The translations under genes were made by a program, and so were the position numbers. From Tolypothrix sp. PCC 7910 (GTDB lineage: Bacteria > Cyanobacteriota > Cyanobacteriia > Cyanobacteriales > Nostocaceae): 64,000 nt of DNA. Positions 1-7,673 of the stretch are shown piece after piece. The stretch lies in assembly GCF_011769525.1 (NCBI RefSeq), contig NZ_CP050440.1, positions 3,845,501 through 3,909,500 on the forward strand, given 5' to 3'. The stretch's first letter is position 1. Every line of letters starts with the position of its first letter. Under the pieces are notes generated by a model. The model was not told where the DNA came from and did no database searches. It saw only the letters and a program-made list of their open reading frames with translations.

Positions 1-114
1 TACTCAATAGTCGATATCAATTTAAAAAAGAAAAAGGGAAAAGGTTTTAATTTACTCTTTCCCCTTTGCTGTCTCTACACTCTTAAATTGATGAGGTTTC
101 CCCTTGGCATTTAA

Positions 115-666
115 CTAAGGGTATCTTTTACTACCTGCCCCTACGACTCCGATTTTGTGGCGATAGGAAAGTTCTGCACCAAACCACCCAGAAAGGCTAG
201 TTAAAGTTCCTACAACCAGCGAGATTAACAATCCCCAAGGTAGGATGCGTGACTCTATATCACCAAGACGAATTAGGAAATTAACAAGAGTTAAAACGAG
301 GACGGAAACATTTAGTATCAAATGTGCCCAACCAGCCTGACGTTTGCGGACTCGCTCTATTTTCATAAAGTCGCTGAGGCCAATGAGTGCAGCTAAGACA
401 CCTCCTGCTAATCCCAGTCCGATTAACCAGAAGGAAGCCCTAGCCCAGAAGAAATCTTTGGTTAACCAGTAACCGAAATCGCTTCCCAAAGCTGCTGCTA
501 AAAACGCTATAGGAAAGATGACACTTAGAGGGTGTAGGGGATGACCTGCGATCGCAACTGTACTGGGTACACCGGTATCATTATATTCGCGATCGTCACT
601 TTCAATAATTGGTGGCAGATTAGGAAATGGTGTCGAGGTTGTTTGTGTATTCTCTGTAGTTTCCAT
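115..666 (-). CDS. DUF2231 family membrane protein
   Basis: The 183-residue product has four hydrophobic segments (about residues 41-62, 75-98, 111-133 and 142-163). The motif GHPLHPLSVIFP just before the first segment is the hallmark of the DUF2231 family of small integral membrane proteins. The N-terminal 35 residues are polar, rich in Thr and Pro, and probably cytoplasmic. The biochemical role of the family is not established. The gene starts 12 bases after the stop of the upstream DUF2993 gene on the same strand, so the two are probably co-transcribed and may both act at the membrane. No truncation is seen. Confidence 0.85.
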   Translation of the reverse strand: METTENTQTTSTPFPNLPPIIESDDREYNDTGVPSTVAIAGHPLHPLSVIFPIAFLAAALGSDFGYWLTKDFFWARASFWLIGLGLAGGVLAALIGLSDFMKIERVRKRQAGWAHLILNVSVLVLTLVNFLIRLGDIESRILPWGLLISLVVGTLTSLSGWFGAELSYRHKIGVVGAGSKRYP

Positions 667-678
667 TATTTTAGTACC

Positions 679-1422
679 TTAATTTGAAGATGGAATTTGC
701 TCAACATAAGCTTGAGCTTGGAGTATAAGTTTTCCTGGTTCTACCTTTAAACTGTTAACTTGCAAGGTCATTCCCTCCAAGTCAAAGTTGCTCAAGTTCA
801 AAAGTTCGCTGGTTTGATTTACCAGAGCTTTTGTGAGTTCTGGCGAGATTTCTTCACCTTGTCCATACTCGACATTTTCTAAAGAAACAGTTTTTCCGTT
901 AGCACTAACACGGGGTACTGCTTCAAAAGCAACTTTCTGTATTTCGCCAGTTTCTACTAACAGAATATTTGCATTGACTGTCACTTTCCCGTCGCCTGGT
1001 AGATGAAACTCTACATTTTGTGGGTTAATGGTTCTCGCTTCTCCATTGACATTTATTTTCTGACTTTGAAGCTGAGAACGTACATAATCTGAGTTAAAAG
1101 CGCGGTTAATATCTGCTTCATTTAAAACAACTCGCGCAGTTCCTACAGTAGGTTTTGTGAGTTCAATTTTGCCAAAAGCAACGCTCAAAGGATTGATAGC
1201 AACGCTTTGGATTTGCATATCCATTTCCTCAACTCGGAGGTCTTTTTGCATCACCATCCCTTCTCCTTCAATGGAGACTGAATCTATCTGTCCTTGAACT
1301 AATTTGAGCGGATCGGTTTTAATATCGACATCTAAATTTTCTACTTCATCTAACTGGCTAGATAAACCGACTTCTGCCGCTTTATTCAGCGCTTGCTCTC
1401 CTAGCCCAGGACTTTCAGCCAT
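679..1422 (-). CDS. DUF2993 (LmeA-like) lipid-binding-type protein
   Basis: The 247-residue protein has the alternating beta-rich pattern and the central sequence VVLNEADINRAF typical of DUF2993 proteins, which are common in cyanobacteria and related to the mycobacterial phospholipid-binding protein LmeA. No signal peptide is visible: the N-terminus (MAESPGLGEQALNKAAEVGL) is amphipathic rather than hydrophobic. It is the first gene of a two-gene unit with the DUF2231 membrane protein 12 bases downstream, which fits a role close to a membrane. The precise ligand is unknown, so the functional label is inference from family membership. Confidence 0.75.
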   Translation of the reverse strand: MAESPGLGEQALNKAAEVGLSSQLDEVENLDVDIKTDPLKLVQGQIDSVSIEGEGMVMQKDLRVEEMDMQIQSVAINPLSVAFGKIELTKPTVGTARVVLNEADINRAFNSDYVRSQLQSQKINVNGEARTINPQNVEFHLPGDGKVTVNANILLVETGEIQKVAFEAVPRVSANGKTVSLENVEYGQGEEISPELTKALVNQTSELLNLSNFDLEGMTLQVNSLKVEPGKLILQAQAYVEQIPSSN

Positions 1423-1846
1423 GATAATTTAATCTCCGAATTTGACCAGAAAAATGAATTGTAAAGCCTAAAAAATGATAAAACTTTGTATTTCTTACGC
1501 CTGTAAGCTAAGTAAATAAATATCTATTTTCAGGATTTATAAACTATTTATAGACGTAGAGCGTAATTTTATACATCATTTTTCGGACTTTATCCTTCAT
1601 CCTTCAATTGACTACCTTTGAGTCAATCTAGAAAATTGGCGCAGAAAAATTATCTATCTGACGGTGGAGTAAATATTGAATATGTCTATATCTAAAAGTA
1701 GAAGTATTTATTTATGAGTAAAAATTTTTATTTTTCTACCCGAAGTTCTTAAAGTAATCACTCAAAAGAAAGAGGGAAGGATTCTCAGCAGTATGCAAAC
1801 TTGATATTAGTGACAAATACGAATTCTTTCTGAGGAGAACTGAATA
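1423..1846. other. Divergent intergenic region (424 bp)
   Basis: This AT-rich spacer lies between the minus-strand DUF2993 gene and the plus-strand hemerythrin-like gene, so it should carry promoters for both. A clear Shine-Dalgarno sequence (GAGGAGAA) ends 9 bases before the ATG at 1847. I see no convincing small gene or stable terminator hairpin here. Confidence 0.5.
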
Positions 1847-2899
1847 ATGGTAGCTAGTTTAGATGATACTAAACGTAATGCAATTGCCGTTAAATTGGCA
1901 GATATGAAAGCTCTGCAAGAGTTGGTTCTACAAAATGAACAACAACTTTTACAGCAAGGTCTTGATTCTGAAATTTCTGACCGCATTCGGGATTTCATCA
2001 AAGACGATCAAAAGAACTTAGGCATTTTGGAAACCGTAATTGGTCAGTATGGTATCCAAGCTCAACCCAGACAAACAGTTCAACAATTTATTGACAGAGC
2101 TAGTCAATTATTCCAAGGTTCTGAACTCAGCTTGTATGAGAAAGTATCTCAGCATGAATTGTTAAAGCATCAAATAGTAATGAGTGGCTTGATTGTTCAC
2201 AAGGCTGCTCAAAAAGTTGGTGCTGACGTGATGCTTGCGATCGGGCCTTTGAATGCAATTAACTTTGAAAACCGCGCTCACCAAGAACAACTCAAAGGCG
2301 TTCTGGAAATTCTAGGTGTTCGCGAACTCACTGGACAAGAAGCAGATCAAGGTATTTGGGCACGTGTTCAGGATGCTATGGCTGCAGTTAGCGGTGTAGT
2401 AGGTAGCGCCGTCACCCAAGGTAGTGACAAAAAGGATCTAAATATCCAAGATGTCATCCGCTTGGATCACAACAAAGTAAATACTCTATTTACTGAATTG
2501 TTGCAAAGCAACGATCCCCAAAAGATTCAAGAGTACTTCGGTCAAATCTACAAGGATTTAACCGCCCACGCTGAAGCAGAAGAAGAAGTAGTTTACCCAC
2601 GTGTACGCGCTTTCTACGGTGAGGGTGACACCCAAGAACTGTATGACGAGCAAGCTGAAATGAAGCGGGTTTTGGAAGAAATTAAAGCAATTAGCCCCTC
2701 TTCAGATCAATTCAAAGATAAAGTCAGACAGTTGATGAATGACGTTGGCGATCATATCCGCCAAGAAGAAAGCACAATGTTTGCTGCTATTCGCAACAAC
2801 CTCAGCAGCGAGCAAACCGAACAATGGGCTACTGAATTCAAAGCCGCTAAGAAGAAAATTCAAGAAAGACTTGGCGTTGTCAGCGAAGCTAACGTCTAG
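1847..2899 (+). CDS. Hemerythrin HHE-domain protein with N-terminal ferritin-like helical domain
   Basis: The 350-residue protein has two helical halves. Residues about 200-320 form a hemerythrin-like domain with candidate di-iron ligands in the order H208 (LDHNK), H241 and E245 (HAEAEEEVVYP), then H303 with E307/E308 (HIRQEES). Residues 1-160 form a second helical bundle rich in Glu and His (H103, H108, H118, H145) that resembles a ferritin-like or DUF892-like fold. Such proteins are expected to bind iron and O2, NO or peroxide in the cytoplasm, and hemerythrin-like proteins in Nostoc-type cyanobacteria have been linked to stress. The gene stands alone, has a strong ribosome binding site and is followed by a terminator. 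The exact substrate cannot be read from sequence. Confidence 0.85.
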   Translation: MVASLDDTKRNAIAVKLADMKALQELVLQNEQQLLQQGLDSEISDRIRDFIKDDQKNLGILETVIGQYGIQAQPRQTVQQFIDRASQLFQGSELSLYEKVSQHELLKHQIVMSGLIVHKAAQKVGADVMLAIGPLNAINFENRAHQEQLKGVLEILGVRELTGQEADQGIWARVQDAMAAVSGVVGSAVTQGSDKKDLNIQDVIRLDHNKVNTLFTELLQSNDPQKIQEYFGQIYKDLTAHAEAEEEVVYPRVRAFYGEGDTQELYDEQAEMKRVLEEIKAISPSSDQFKDKVRQLMNDVGDHIRQEESTMFAAIRNNLSSEQTEQWATEFKAAKKKIQERLGVVSEANV

Positions 2900-2947
2900 T
2901 ATGTCTTCAAGCCTTCTTTGGAAGCTAGTAAAGGTTAGTTAGAAGCT

Positions 2948-2980
2948 ACTCCCAGCACCTCGGTGTTGGGAGTATTATTT
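2948..2980 (+). terminator. Rho-independent terminator after the hemerythrin-like gene
   Basis: An 11-bp stem (ACTCCCAGCAC with GTGTTGGGAGT, one G-U pair) closes a short loop and is followed by ATTATTT. It lies 48 bases after the stop codon of the plus-strand gene. The minus-strand toxin gene ends within its T-rich tail, so it may stop transcription in both directions. Confidence 0.75.
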
Positions 2981-3260
2981 ACAAATTCTTGTAAACTTCA
3001 TCATCATTGCGCTTCCCAACTCTAAACACATCAACTAATTGAGTCTCGTCATCAATAGTGTAAAGAATTCGGTATTCGCCAGAATCTACACGATAACCAC
3101 CTTCATAGCCTTTTAGAGTTTTACAGTCTTGGGGTCTAGGATTACCTTGCAGTGATAAGATTTTTGAGACAACTTGCTTAAATTGTTTAGCTTGCAATTC
3201 AATTAATTCTTTTTCAGCTGTCTTTGCAATCCTCAATGTATAACGCTCACTCATTACCAC
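2979..3260 (-). CDS. RelE/ParE-family toxin
   Basis: The 93-residue basic protein has the RelE/ParE toxin layout: an N-terminal beta strand (YTLRIAKTAEKEL), two helices around LQAKQFKQVVSKI, the sequence CKTLKGYEGGYRVDSGEYRI and the C-terminal strand VDVFRVGKRND. RelE-like toxins are mRNA interferases acting at the ribosome, whereas ParE-like ones act on gyrase. The YRILYTIDDE core is closer to the RelE side. Its start overlaps the end of the antitoxin gene by 14 bases, the standard antitoxin-first arrangement. A second start (third codon) is possible. The toxin appears intact. Confidence 0.87.
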   Translation of the reverse strand: MVMSERYTLRIAKTAEKELIELQAKQFKQVVSKILSLQGNPRPQDCKTLKGYEGGYRVDSGEYRILYTIDDETQLVDVFRVGKRNDDEVYKNL

Positions 3261-3498
3261 GCTGTGCCATGATTGCTTCTATTGTGGTAAATCCGTCATT
3301 CTCTTCTACAGCACGCCGAAGTTTAGCTGAGTCAAGCGCATCCTCAATAGCTTCTAGCAACTTCAGATCCTCAAGATTAATAATCGCCACAACCGCTTTA
3401 CCGTGACGCTCAATTACAATACGTTCTTTGCCATACTCAGCACGGTTAATTAGCTCTGGTAAATTAGCACGAGCCTCGGTTGCACTAATAATATCCAT
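3247..3498 (-). CDS. Phd/YefM-family antitoxin
   Basis: From the chosen ATG at 3498 the protein begins MDIISATEARANLPELINRA, the classical N-terminal DNA-binding beginning of YefM/Phd antitoxins, and has 83 residues. A longer reading that starts at 3537 would run into the operator palindromes, so I reject it. The middle (IVIERHGKAVVAII) is the expected dimerisation strand, and the acidic C-terminal part should wrap the toxin. It is the first gene of the toxin-antitoxin operon and overlaps the toxin gene by 14 bases. Two TGTACA palindromes directly upstream indicate autorepression. Confidence 0.88.
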   Translation of the reverse strand: MDIISATEARANLPELINRAEYGKERIVIERHGKAVVAIINLEDLKLLEAIEDALDSAKLRRAVEENDGFTTIEAIMAQRGNE

Positions 3499-3510
3499 AT
3501 TTTTAGAACT

Positions 3511-3537
3511 TTTGTACAAATTAGTAATATTGTACAA
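3511..3537 (-). promoter_or_regulatory. Paired TGTACA palindromes, candidate autoregulatory operator
   Basis: Two copies of TTGTACAA occur at 3512-3519 and 3530-3537, with centres 18 bp apart, 12-40 bases upstream of the antitoxin start. The first copy extends to the perfect 10-bp palindrome TTTGTACAAA. Operators of yefM-yoeB operons are built from long and short palindromes with a TGTACA core, which matches both the motif and the antitoxin family here. Confidence 0.75.
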
Positions 3538-3631
3538 AATCTACATTATTTTATTTAGCAAAAAAAGCGATGCCTGCGGCGAGCTGCACCAACGCGCTTT
3601 ACCAGGCGATCGCCTCAAGATAAATAAGATT

Positions 3632-4822
3632 TTAGGCAATTTGAGGAGACTGCCAATACTTATAAGCAGCATAAGCCATAGTCACCACCCCAGTGATAAT
3701 TGCAGATTCATCAACCTCAAATTCTGGATGGTGTAGGGGGTGATTAATAATTCTATCTTTGTAGCCTACGCCCAAGCGGAACATCGCACCAGGGGCGTGT
3801 TCTAAATACACAGAAAAATCTTCAGCACCCAGGGAAGATTCAGGTAAGACTTGGACGCGATCGCTACTCCATGCTTCTTCTGCTGATGATTGCAATAATT
3901 GTGTCAGGGCATAATCATTTTGCACGCTGGGTACACCCTGGTGATAATTGACTTGATACTTGGCCCCAAAGGAATGGCAAACATTAGCTACAATTTTTTC
4001 AATCCAGTTAGGGAGATTAGCACGAGTTTCGGGGTGAAGCGATCGCACAGTTCCCAACAAACGTACTTTATCAGCAATTACGTTGGGCGCTCTGCCACCA
4101 GTAATTTGCCCAATGCTCAAAACTACAGGCCTTAGGGGATTTTGCGTCCGGCTAATGGCTTGTTGCAATGCAGTAATTACCTGCGCTGCAATCCAAATCG
4201 CATCTATCGCTTCATGGGGACGGGCCCCATGTCCAGACTCACCAACAATGATAATCTCTAAATCATCAGCCGCAGCAGTTAACGCACCATAACGCACGCC
4301 AATGGAACCTGCGGGTATAGAAGGGAAAACATGAACCCCCAAGATTGCCGAAACTTTTTCCATTGCGCCATCTTTTACCATCCAGCTTGCGCCCTGGGCA
4401 ATTTCCTCAGCTGGCTGAAATAAGAACCGCGTTTTACCGCCTAATTCTTCTGCTATTTGGGACAGTACCATTGCTGTACCCAATCCCACTGTAGTGTGGA
4501 CATCATGACCGCAAGCGTGCATCACACCTTCAGCGCGAGAGGCGTATTCCAAGCCTGTGCGTTCTTGAATGGGTAAAGCGTCCATATCGGTACGAATTGC
4601 CAATAAACGCTCATCACTACCATTACCTTGTAGTTCTCCAATCACACCGGTTTTACCAACACCCTCTTGCACATGAAGTCCACTAGAAGAAAGTACACCT
4701 GCAACAAAAGCAGATGTTTGGTATTCCTGACCGCTGAGTTCAGGGTGAGAGTGAATATGACGACGAATTTCAATCAGACGAGGTGCTAGTTTTTTGGATA
4801 AATCTTTAATCTGGGTAAGCAT
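3632..4822 (-). CDS. M20-family metal-dependent amidohydrolase (N-acyl-amino-acid hydrolase type)
   Basis: This cytoplasmic enzyme of 396 residues should hydrolyse N-acyl or amide-linked amino acids using two metal ions. Ligand motifs are HACGHDVH (about 102-109), PAEE (137-140), GVHVFP (162-167) and a C-terminal His in NHPLHHPEF. The dimerisation lid domain lies in the middle. I start it at the ATG for MLTQIKDL. Longer readings begin with a TTG or an ATG lying next to heptamer repeats and add residues without family character. The family includes hippurate, N-acetyl-amino-acid and auxin-conjugate hydrolases, and the substrate cannot be chosen from sequence. The gene appears monocistronic. 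Confidence 0.85.
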   Translation of the reverse strand: MLTQIKDLSKKLAPRLIEIRRHIHSHPELSGQEYQTSAFVAGVLSSSGLHVQEGVGKTGVIGELQGNGSDERLLAIRTDMDALPIQERTGLEYASRAEGVMHACGHDVHTTVGLGTAMVLSQIAEELGGKTRFLFQPAEEIAQGASWMVKDGAMEKVSAILGVHVFPSIPAGSIGVRYGALTAAADDLEIIIVGESGHGARPHEAIDAIWIAAQVITALQQAISRTQNPLRPVVLSIGQITGGRAPNVIADKVRLLGTVRSLHPETRANLPNWIEKIVANVCHSFGAKYQVNYHQGVPSVQNDYALTQLLQSSAEEAWSSDRVQVLPESSLGAEDFSVYLEHAPGAMFRLGVGYKDRIINHPLHHPEFEVDESAIITGVVTMAYAAYKYWQSPQIA

Positions 4823-4865
4823 GAATTGATCGCAAGTGACAGGCTTTGTTCCCATGATAAAGAAC

Positions 4866-4964
4866 GGGTTAAGGGTCAAGAGTCAAAGGTCAACAGTTAA
4901 GAGTCAAAATTCAAGAGTTATTTCTCCCCATTACCCATTACCCATTACCCATTACCCATTACCC
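4866..4964. repeat. Short tandem heptamer repeats (TCAAGAG and CCCATTA types)
   Basis: Variants of GTCAAGAGTCAAAGGTCAA occupy 4876-4920 and are followed by five exact copies of CCCATTA at 4927-4961. Short tandem heptamer repeats like these are a known feature of Nostoc-type genomes. They sit between the pentapeptide-repeat gene and the amidohydrolase gene. Confidence 0.8.
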
Positions 4965-4969
4965 AATCC

Positions 4970-5497
4970 CTATTTCTTCTGATTCGCTTGCGCGTCTGGC
5001 CCTTCTTGTAAAGACCAACCATAAGGTTTGTCAGAAGTAACCACACCATTAGCCATAGTTGTCAGCCGGAAATTTGCCGCCCGGAAATTAGTAAACAGCA
5101 ATGTAGCACCTTTGAGGTTAGCTGCTTCTAAATTGGCACTGATAAAACCGGCATAGGAAAGATTGGCATTTTCTAAAGTTGCTGATTTTAAATTGCTACC
5201 TGTTAAAGAAGCACCAGTAAGATTTGCAGCACTCAGAACTGCAGCTTCCAAATCTGCACCAGTGAGGTCAGCATTCGTAAGATTCACCTGGGATAAATTA
5301 GTTGATTTCAGGTTAGACCCTCGTAAGTTTGCACCAGCTAAATTCAGCTGAGTGAGGTCAGCACCACTTAAATCGCACCGGGGACAAGCACCAGAAGCTT
5401 TTAACTGATCCACATCTTGCTGATTGAAGGCTAAAGCTTGTTCTGCTAACCCAAAACAAGCTAACAGGCTAAGGATAGCAACAATCTTGAATTTCAT
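4970..5497 (-). CDS. Secreted pentapeptide-repeat protein
   Basis: The 175-residue protein starts with a Sec signal peptide (MKFKIVAILSLLACFGLAEQ, cleavage probably after ALA near residue 23). Residues about 40-140 are nearly continuous A(D/N)Lxx pentapeptide repeats (for example GADLTQLNLAGANLRGSNLK), which fold as a right-handed quadrilateral beta-helix. The CPRC pair just before the repeats could form a disulphide. The mature protein is expected in the periplasm or thylakoid lumen, where cyanobacteria have many proteins of this kind. Their function is mostly unknown. The gene is single, with a short hairpin 75 bases upstream. Confidence 0.88.
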   Translation of the reverse strand: MKFKIVAILSLLACFGLAEQALAFNQQDVDQLKASGACPRCDLSGADLTQLNLAGANLRGSNLKSTNLSQVNLTNADLTGADLEAAVLSAANLTGASLTGSNLKSATLENANLSYAGFISANLEAANLKGATLLFTNFRAANFRLTTMANGVVTSDKPYGWSLQEGPDAQANQKK

Positions 5498-5893
5498 ATT
5501 TTTTACGGATATTCACTAACTTGATGATATGTAATATCTTGTACTATTGAAAGACCATAATACTGATATTAGCTCTTTGCCTTGAAGACAAGGCAGAGTG
5601 CCAGATTACAGTATATTCGAGGATACAAGATGTAGTATCACAACTATAGCTGTGTCATACCCAACATATCCAAATTTTTCGCTAAATTACAGCTAATGAA
5701 GCGTCAATGAAGAAGTTATAAAATTAGTATAAATTCTCGTGATTATACTACTCAAAAGAAAGTCTAGGGTTTAGAATCGTCTCGTAACCAACTATACTGA
5801 ACCTCTTATAGACTACCACATATTGCGATCCCCCTAGCTCACGAGAAAAAGCAGCTAGGGGGATCTTAAATTTTTAGGGGAAATAAGGAATAA
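5498..5893. other. Intergenic region with hairpins, upstream of a MITE
   Basis: No protein gene is seen. A hairpin lies at 5573-5598 (GCCTTG/CAAGGC stem) upstream of the pentapeptide-repeat gene. A plus-strand promoter-like pair, TTTAGA, 17 bases, TATACT, precedes the terminator-like hairpin at 5827-5865, which suggests a short non-coding transcript. Confidence 0.45.
5827..5875 (+). terminator. Strong plus-strand terminator-like hairpin with no upstream gene
   Basis: A perfect 13-bp stem (GATCCCCCTAGCT with AGCTAGGGGGATC) with a 13-base loop is followed by TTAAATTTTT. On the minus strand the hairpin is not followed by a T-run. No plus-strand protein gene lies upstream, so it may end a small RNA. 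Confidence 0.55.
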
Positions 5894-6015
5894 GGGATTT
5901 CCAACTAAAACAATATACTATCGCTTTATTGGCAGAGGGTCAGGGGGTAGGGAGCAGAGGGGAGAAAGAAAATATTATCGGAGTATATTGGGATAATTTA
6001 TTTTCTGAAAGTCCC
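5894..6015 (+). mobile_element. MITE copy A (122 bp), TAA-flanked
   Basis: The element begins GGGATTTCCAACTAAAAC and ends CTGAAAGTCCC, with TAA immediately on both sides (5891-5893 and 6016-6018). Both ends are similar to two other TAA-flanked copies in this window at 52336-52450 and 53472-53586, including the internal ATATACTATC near the left end. It has no coding capacity. The IS5-family element begins 13 bases after it. Confidence 0.75.
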
Positions 6016-6028
6016 TAAAGAACTCTGA

Positions 6029-6939
6029 GAGGTTGTTTGAAAAGTAATCAGAGGTAAGATTTTATGCCAAACGTCTTACCATGATGCGAATCATAGCAAG
6101 ATAGATAAAAGTCTCCGAGGTTTGGGCTAATAATTCATAGTCTTTGTTCAAACGCCTACACCCAGTCAACCAACCAAAAGTTCTTTCTACCACCCAACGT
6201 TTAGGCAACAAAACAAAACCCTTGCGTTCATGTGGTCGCAGTACAACTTGCACTGGTACTCGGTATAAATCCATCACCCACTGCATGAACGGGTTGCCAT
6301 CGTAACCACCATCAACCCAAATGGTAGAAAGACGTGAAACCTTGTTCCCCATCTGTTTGACTCTTTTGAGTACTTGTTTACCGCCATTGCGTTCGTCCAC
6401 ACTGGCTGCACACACCAATACTCGCAGTACTAAACCCAAGGTATCTACTGTCAAAAACCGCTTGCGTCCTCTGATTTTTTTCCCAGCATCGTAACCCACA
6501 TCTTGGCTAACCATCGCCGCAGTTTTCACACTTTGACTATCGATTATCGCTTCTGATGGGCTAACAGCTCGTTCATTGTCCACTCTTACCCAGGCTCTAA
6601 GTTGTTCATGGATGCTCACCCATGTTCCGTCAGCACGCCAATTCCGAAAATAAGTGTACACAGTTTGCCAATTGGGAAAGTCCCCTGGTAAATTTCGCCA
6701 TGTACATCCCTGAGTCAATACATAAAAAATTGCGTTGATAACTTGCCACATCTCTACCACTCTTGGACGACCACCTGTTTTGGCTACTGGAATTAACGGT
6801 TCTAATAATTCCCACTGGTCTTGGGTCAGATTACTGGAGTATGCTTTACTCATCGCTCTCAATGGTGCTGTATGTACGTATTTACAGCTTATGCCCTGAG
6901 AGCTTTTTTTACTCAACTGCTAACTTTTCAAACATGCTC
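6029..6939 (-). mobile_element. IS5-family insertion sequence, 911 bp, intact
   Basis: The ends form imperfect inverted repeats, GAGGTTGTTTGAAAAGT on the left and GAGCATGTTTGAAAAGT as the reverse complement of the right end (15 of 17 identical). The trinucleotide TGA lies immediately outside each end (6026-6028 and 6940-6942), matching the TNA duplication of the IS1031-type branch of IS5. One transposase gene fills the interior. Intact ends, an intact gene and a matching duplication suggest a recent insertion. Confidence 0.85.
6062..6853 (-). CDS. IS5-family DDE transposase
   Basis: The 263-residue transposase begins MSKAYSSNLTQDQWELLEPL, the usual start of this group. A longer reading from 6916 adds 21 atypical residues. 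The DDE triad is visible as D in AIIDSQSVKT, D in IWVDGGYDGN and E in WVVERTFGWL. An N-terminal helical DNA-binding segment contains GCTWRNLPGDFPNWQTVY. No frameshift or internal stop is present, so the protein should be active. It cuts and joins element ends at TNA targets. Confidence 0.9.
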   Translation of the reverse strand: MSKAYSSNLTQDQWELLEPLIPVAKTGGRPRVVEMWQVINAIFYVLTQGCTWRNLPGDFPNWQTVYTYFRNWRADGTWVSIHEQLRAWVRVDNERAVSPSEAIIDSQSVKTAAMVSQDVGYDAGKKIRGRKRFLTVDTLGLVLRVLVCAASVDERNGGKQVLKRVKQMGNKVSRLSTIWVDGGYDGNPFMQWVMDLYRVPVQVVLRPHERKGFVLLPKRWVVERTFGWLTGCRRLNKDYELLAQTSETFIYLAMIRIMVRRLA

Positions 6940-7673
6940 TGAGACTGTAACTATCTAAGAAATCAGGGCTAGAACAGAGAAAAGAAGAGAACGGAACTCC
7001 CTAATACTGGTAATTAAAAATATCCATCTTGCGGGAATCTGATCAGGCTTGTAGATGTAGGGGATAAGAATTTGATAGCCAGATTAGCAGTGGGAATTTA
7101 GCAATTATATTAATAAAATTTTCTAGATAAATCACACATTTTTAGTAATGCAAAAAATTGCATCTATAAGAGGTTATTTATAAATTAAAAATAAAGTTAT
7201 TGTAGGGTGTGTTAGGTGCTGATTTTTAATATGGTTTGTCACGAAATAATTATCCTAGCGCCTAACGCACCATCCACGCGGCGGTGCGTTACGGCTAAAT
7301 TTCATTGTCTCTTTGTCCCAAATCCTTTCATAGCCGTAACACAACGCCACTTGCTATAACGCGGGAAACCCCTTCGGGTGAATCCTTCGGATACGCTACG
7401 CGAGCGGCAGTCCACTCGGCGGCATAGCCGCACGTGTGGCTGCACTCACCGCGCAACGCAGTGGCTCCCCTACTTAAGATTTACTTTATAAATTCTCCCT
7501 AAAATCAAAATAATTTGATAGCATTCCTATTTGATTTGTGAAATATTACATGCAGGGTTGTTAATTGTTGACAGTCAACAGTCAACAACCAAAACCAATA
7601 TTTTTTATACCTGAAATACTATTGCTATAGATAGATGTTTAATATTTACTGACTTTGCTATCACAAAACAATT
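6940..7673. other. Repeat-rich intergenic region (IS5 to galK)
   Basis: No gene is seen. An imperfect palindrome pairs GGTGTGTTAGGTGCT (about 7206) with AGCGCCTAACGCACC (about 7257). A second pairs GTGCGTTACGGCTA (about 7285) with TAGCCGTAACACAA (about 7332). A GC-rich mosaic repeat follows, and a TCAACAG heptamer repeat lies near 7570-7590. The galK promoter should be in the last 150 bases. Confidence 0.6.
7353..7472. repeat. GC-rich mosaic dispersed repeat
   Basis: The stretch strings together short palindromic modules such as AACCCCTTCGGGT, TCCTTCGGATACGCTACGCG and CGGCGGCATAGCCGC. The same modules recur in other orders at about 12091-12200, 53790-53990 and 56950-57150. Base composition is clearly richer in GC than the flanks. 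It does not code for protein. Confidence 0.65.

Noticed and set aside
4823-4879. Longer N-terminus for the M20 amidohydrolase
   Set aside because: It would begin with TTG within heptamer repeats and adds residues that do not look like the family.
4921-4964. Possible CRISPR-like array
   Set aside because: Units are 7 bases without spacers, so this is a tandem heptamer repeat. No cas gene is present in the window.
6950-7000. Possible fourth MITE copy (GGAACTCCCTAAT near 6990)
   Set aside because: Only a short right-end-like segment with no left end and no TAA pair, so it may be coincidence.
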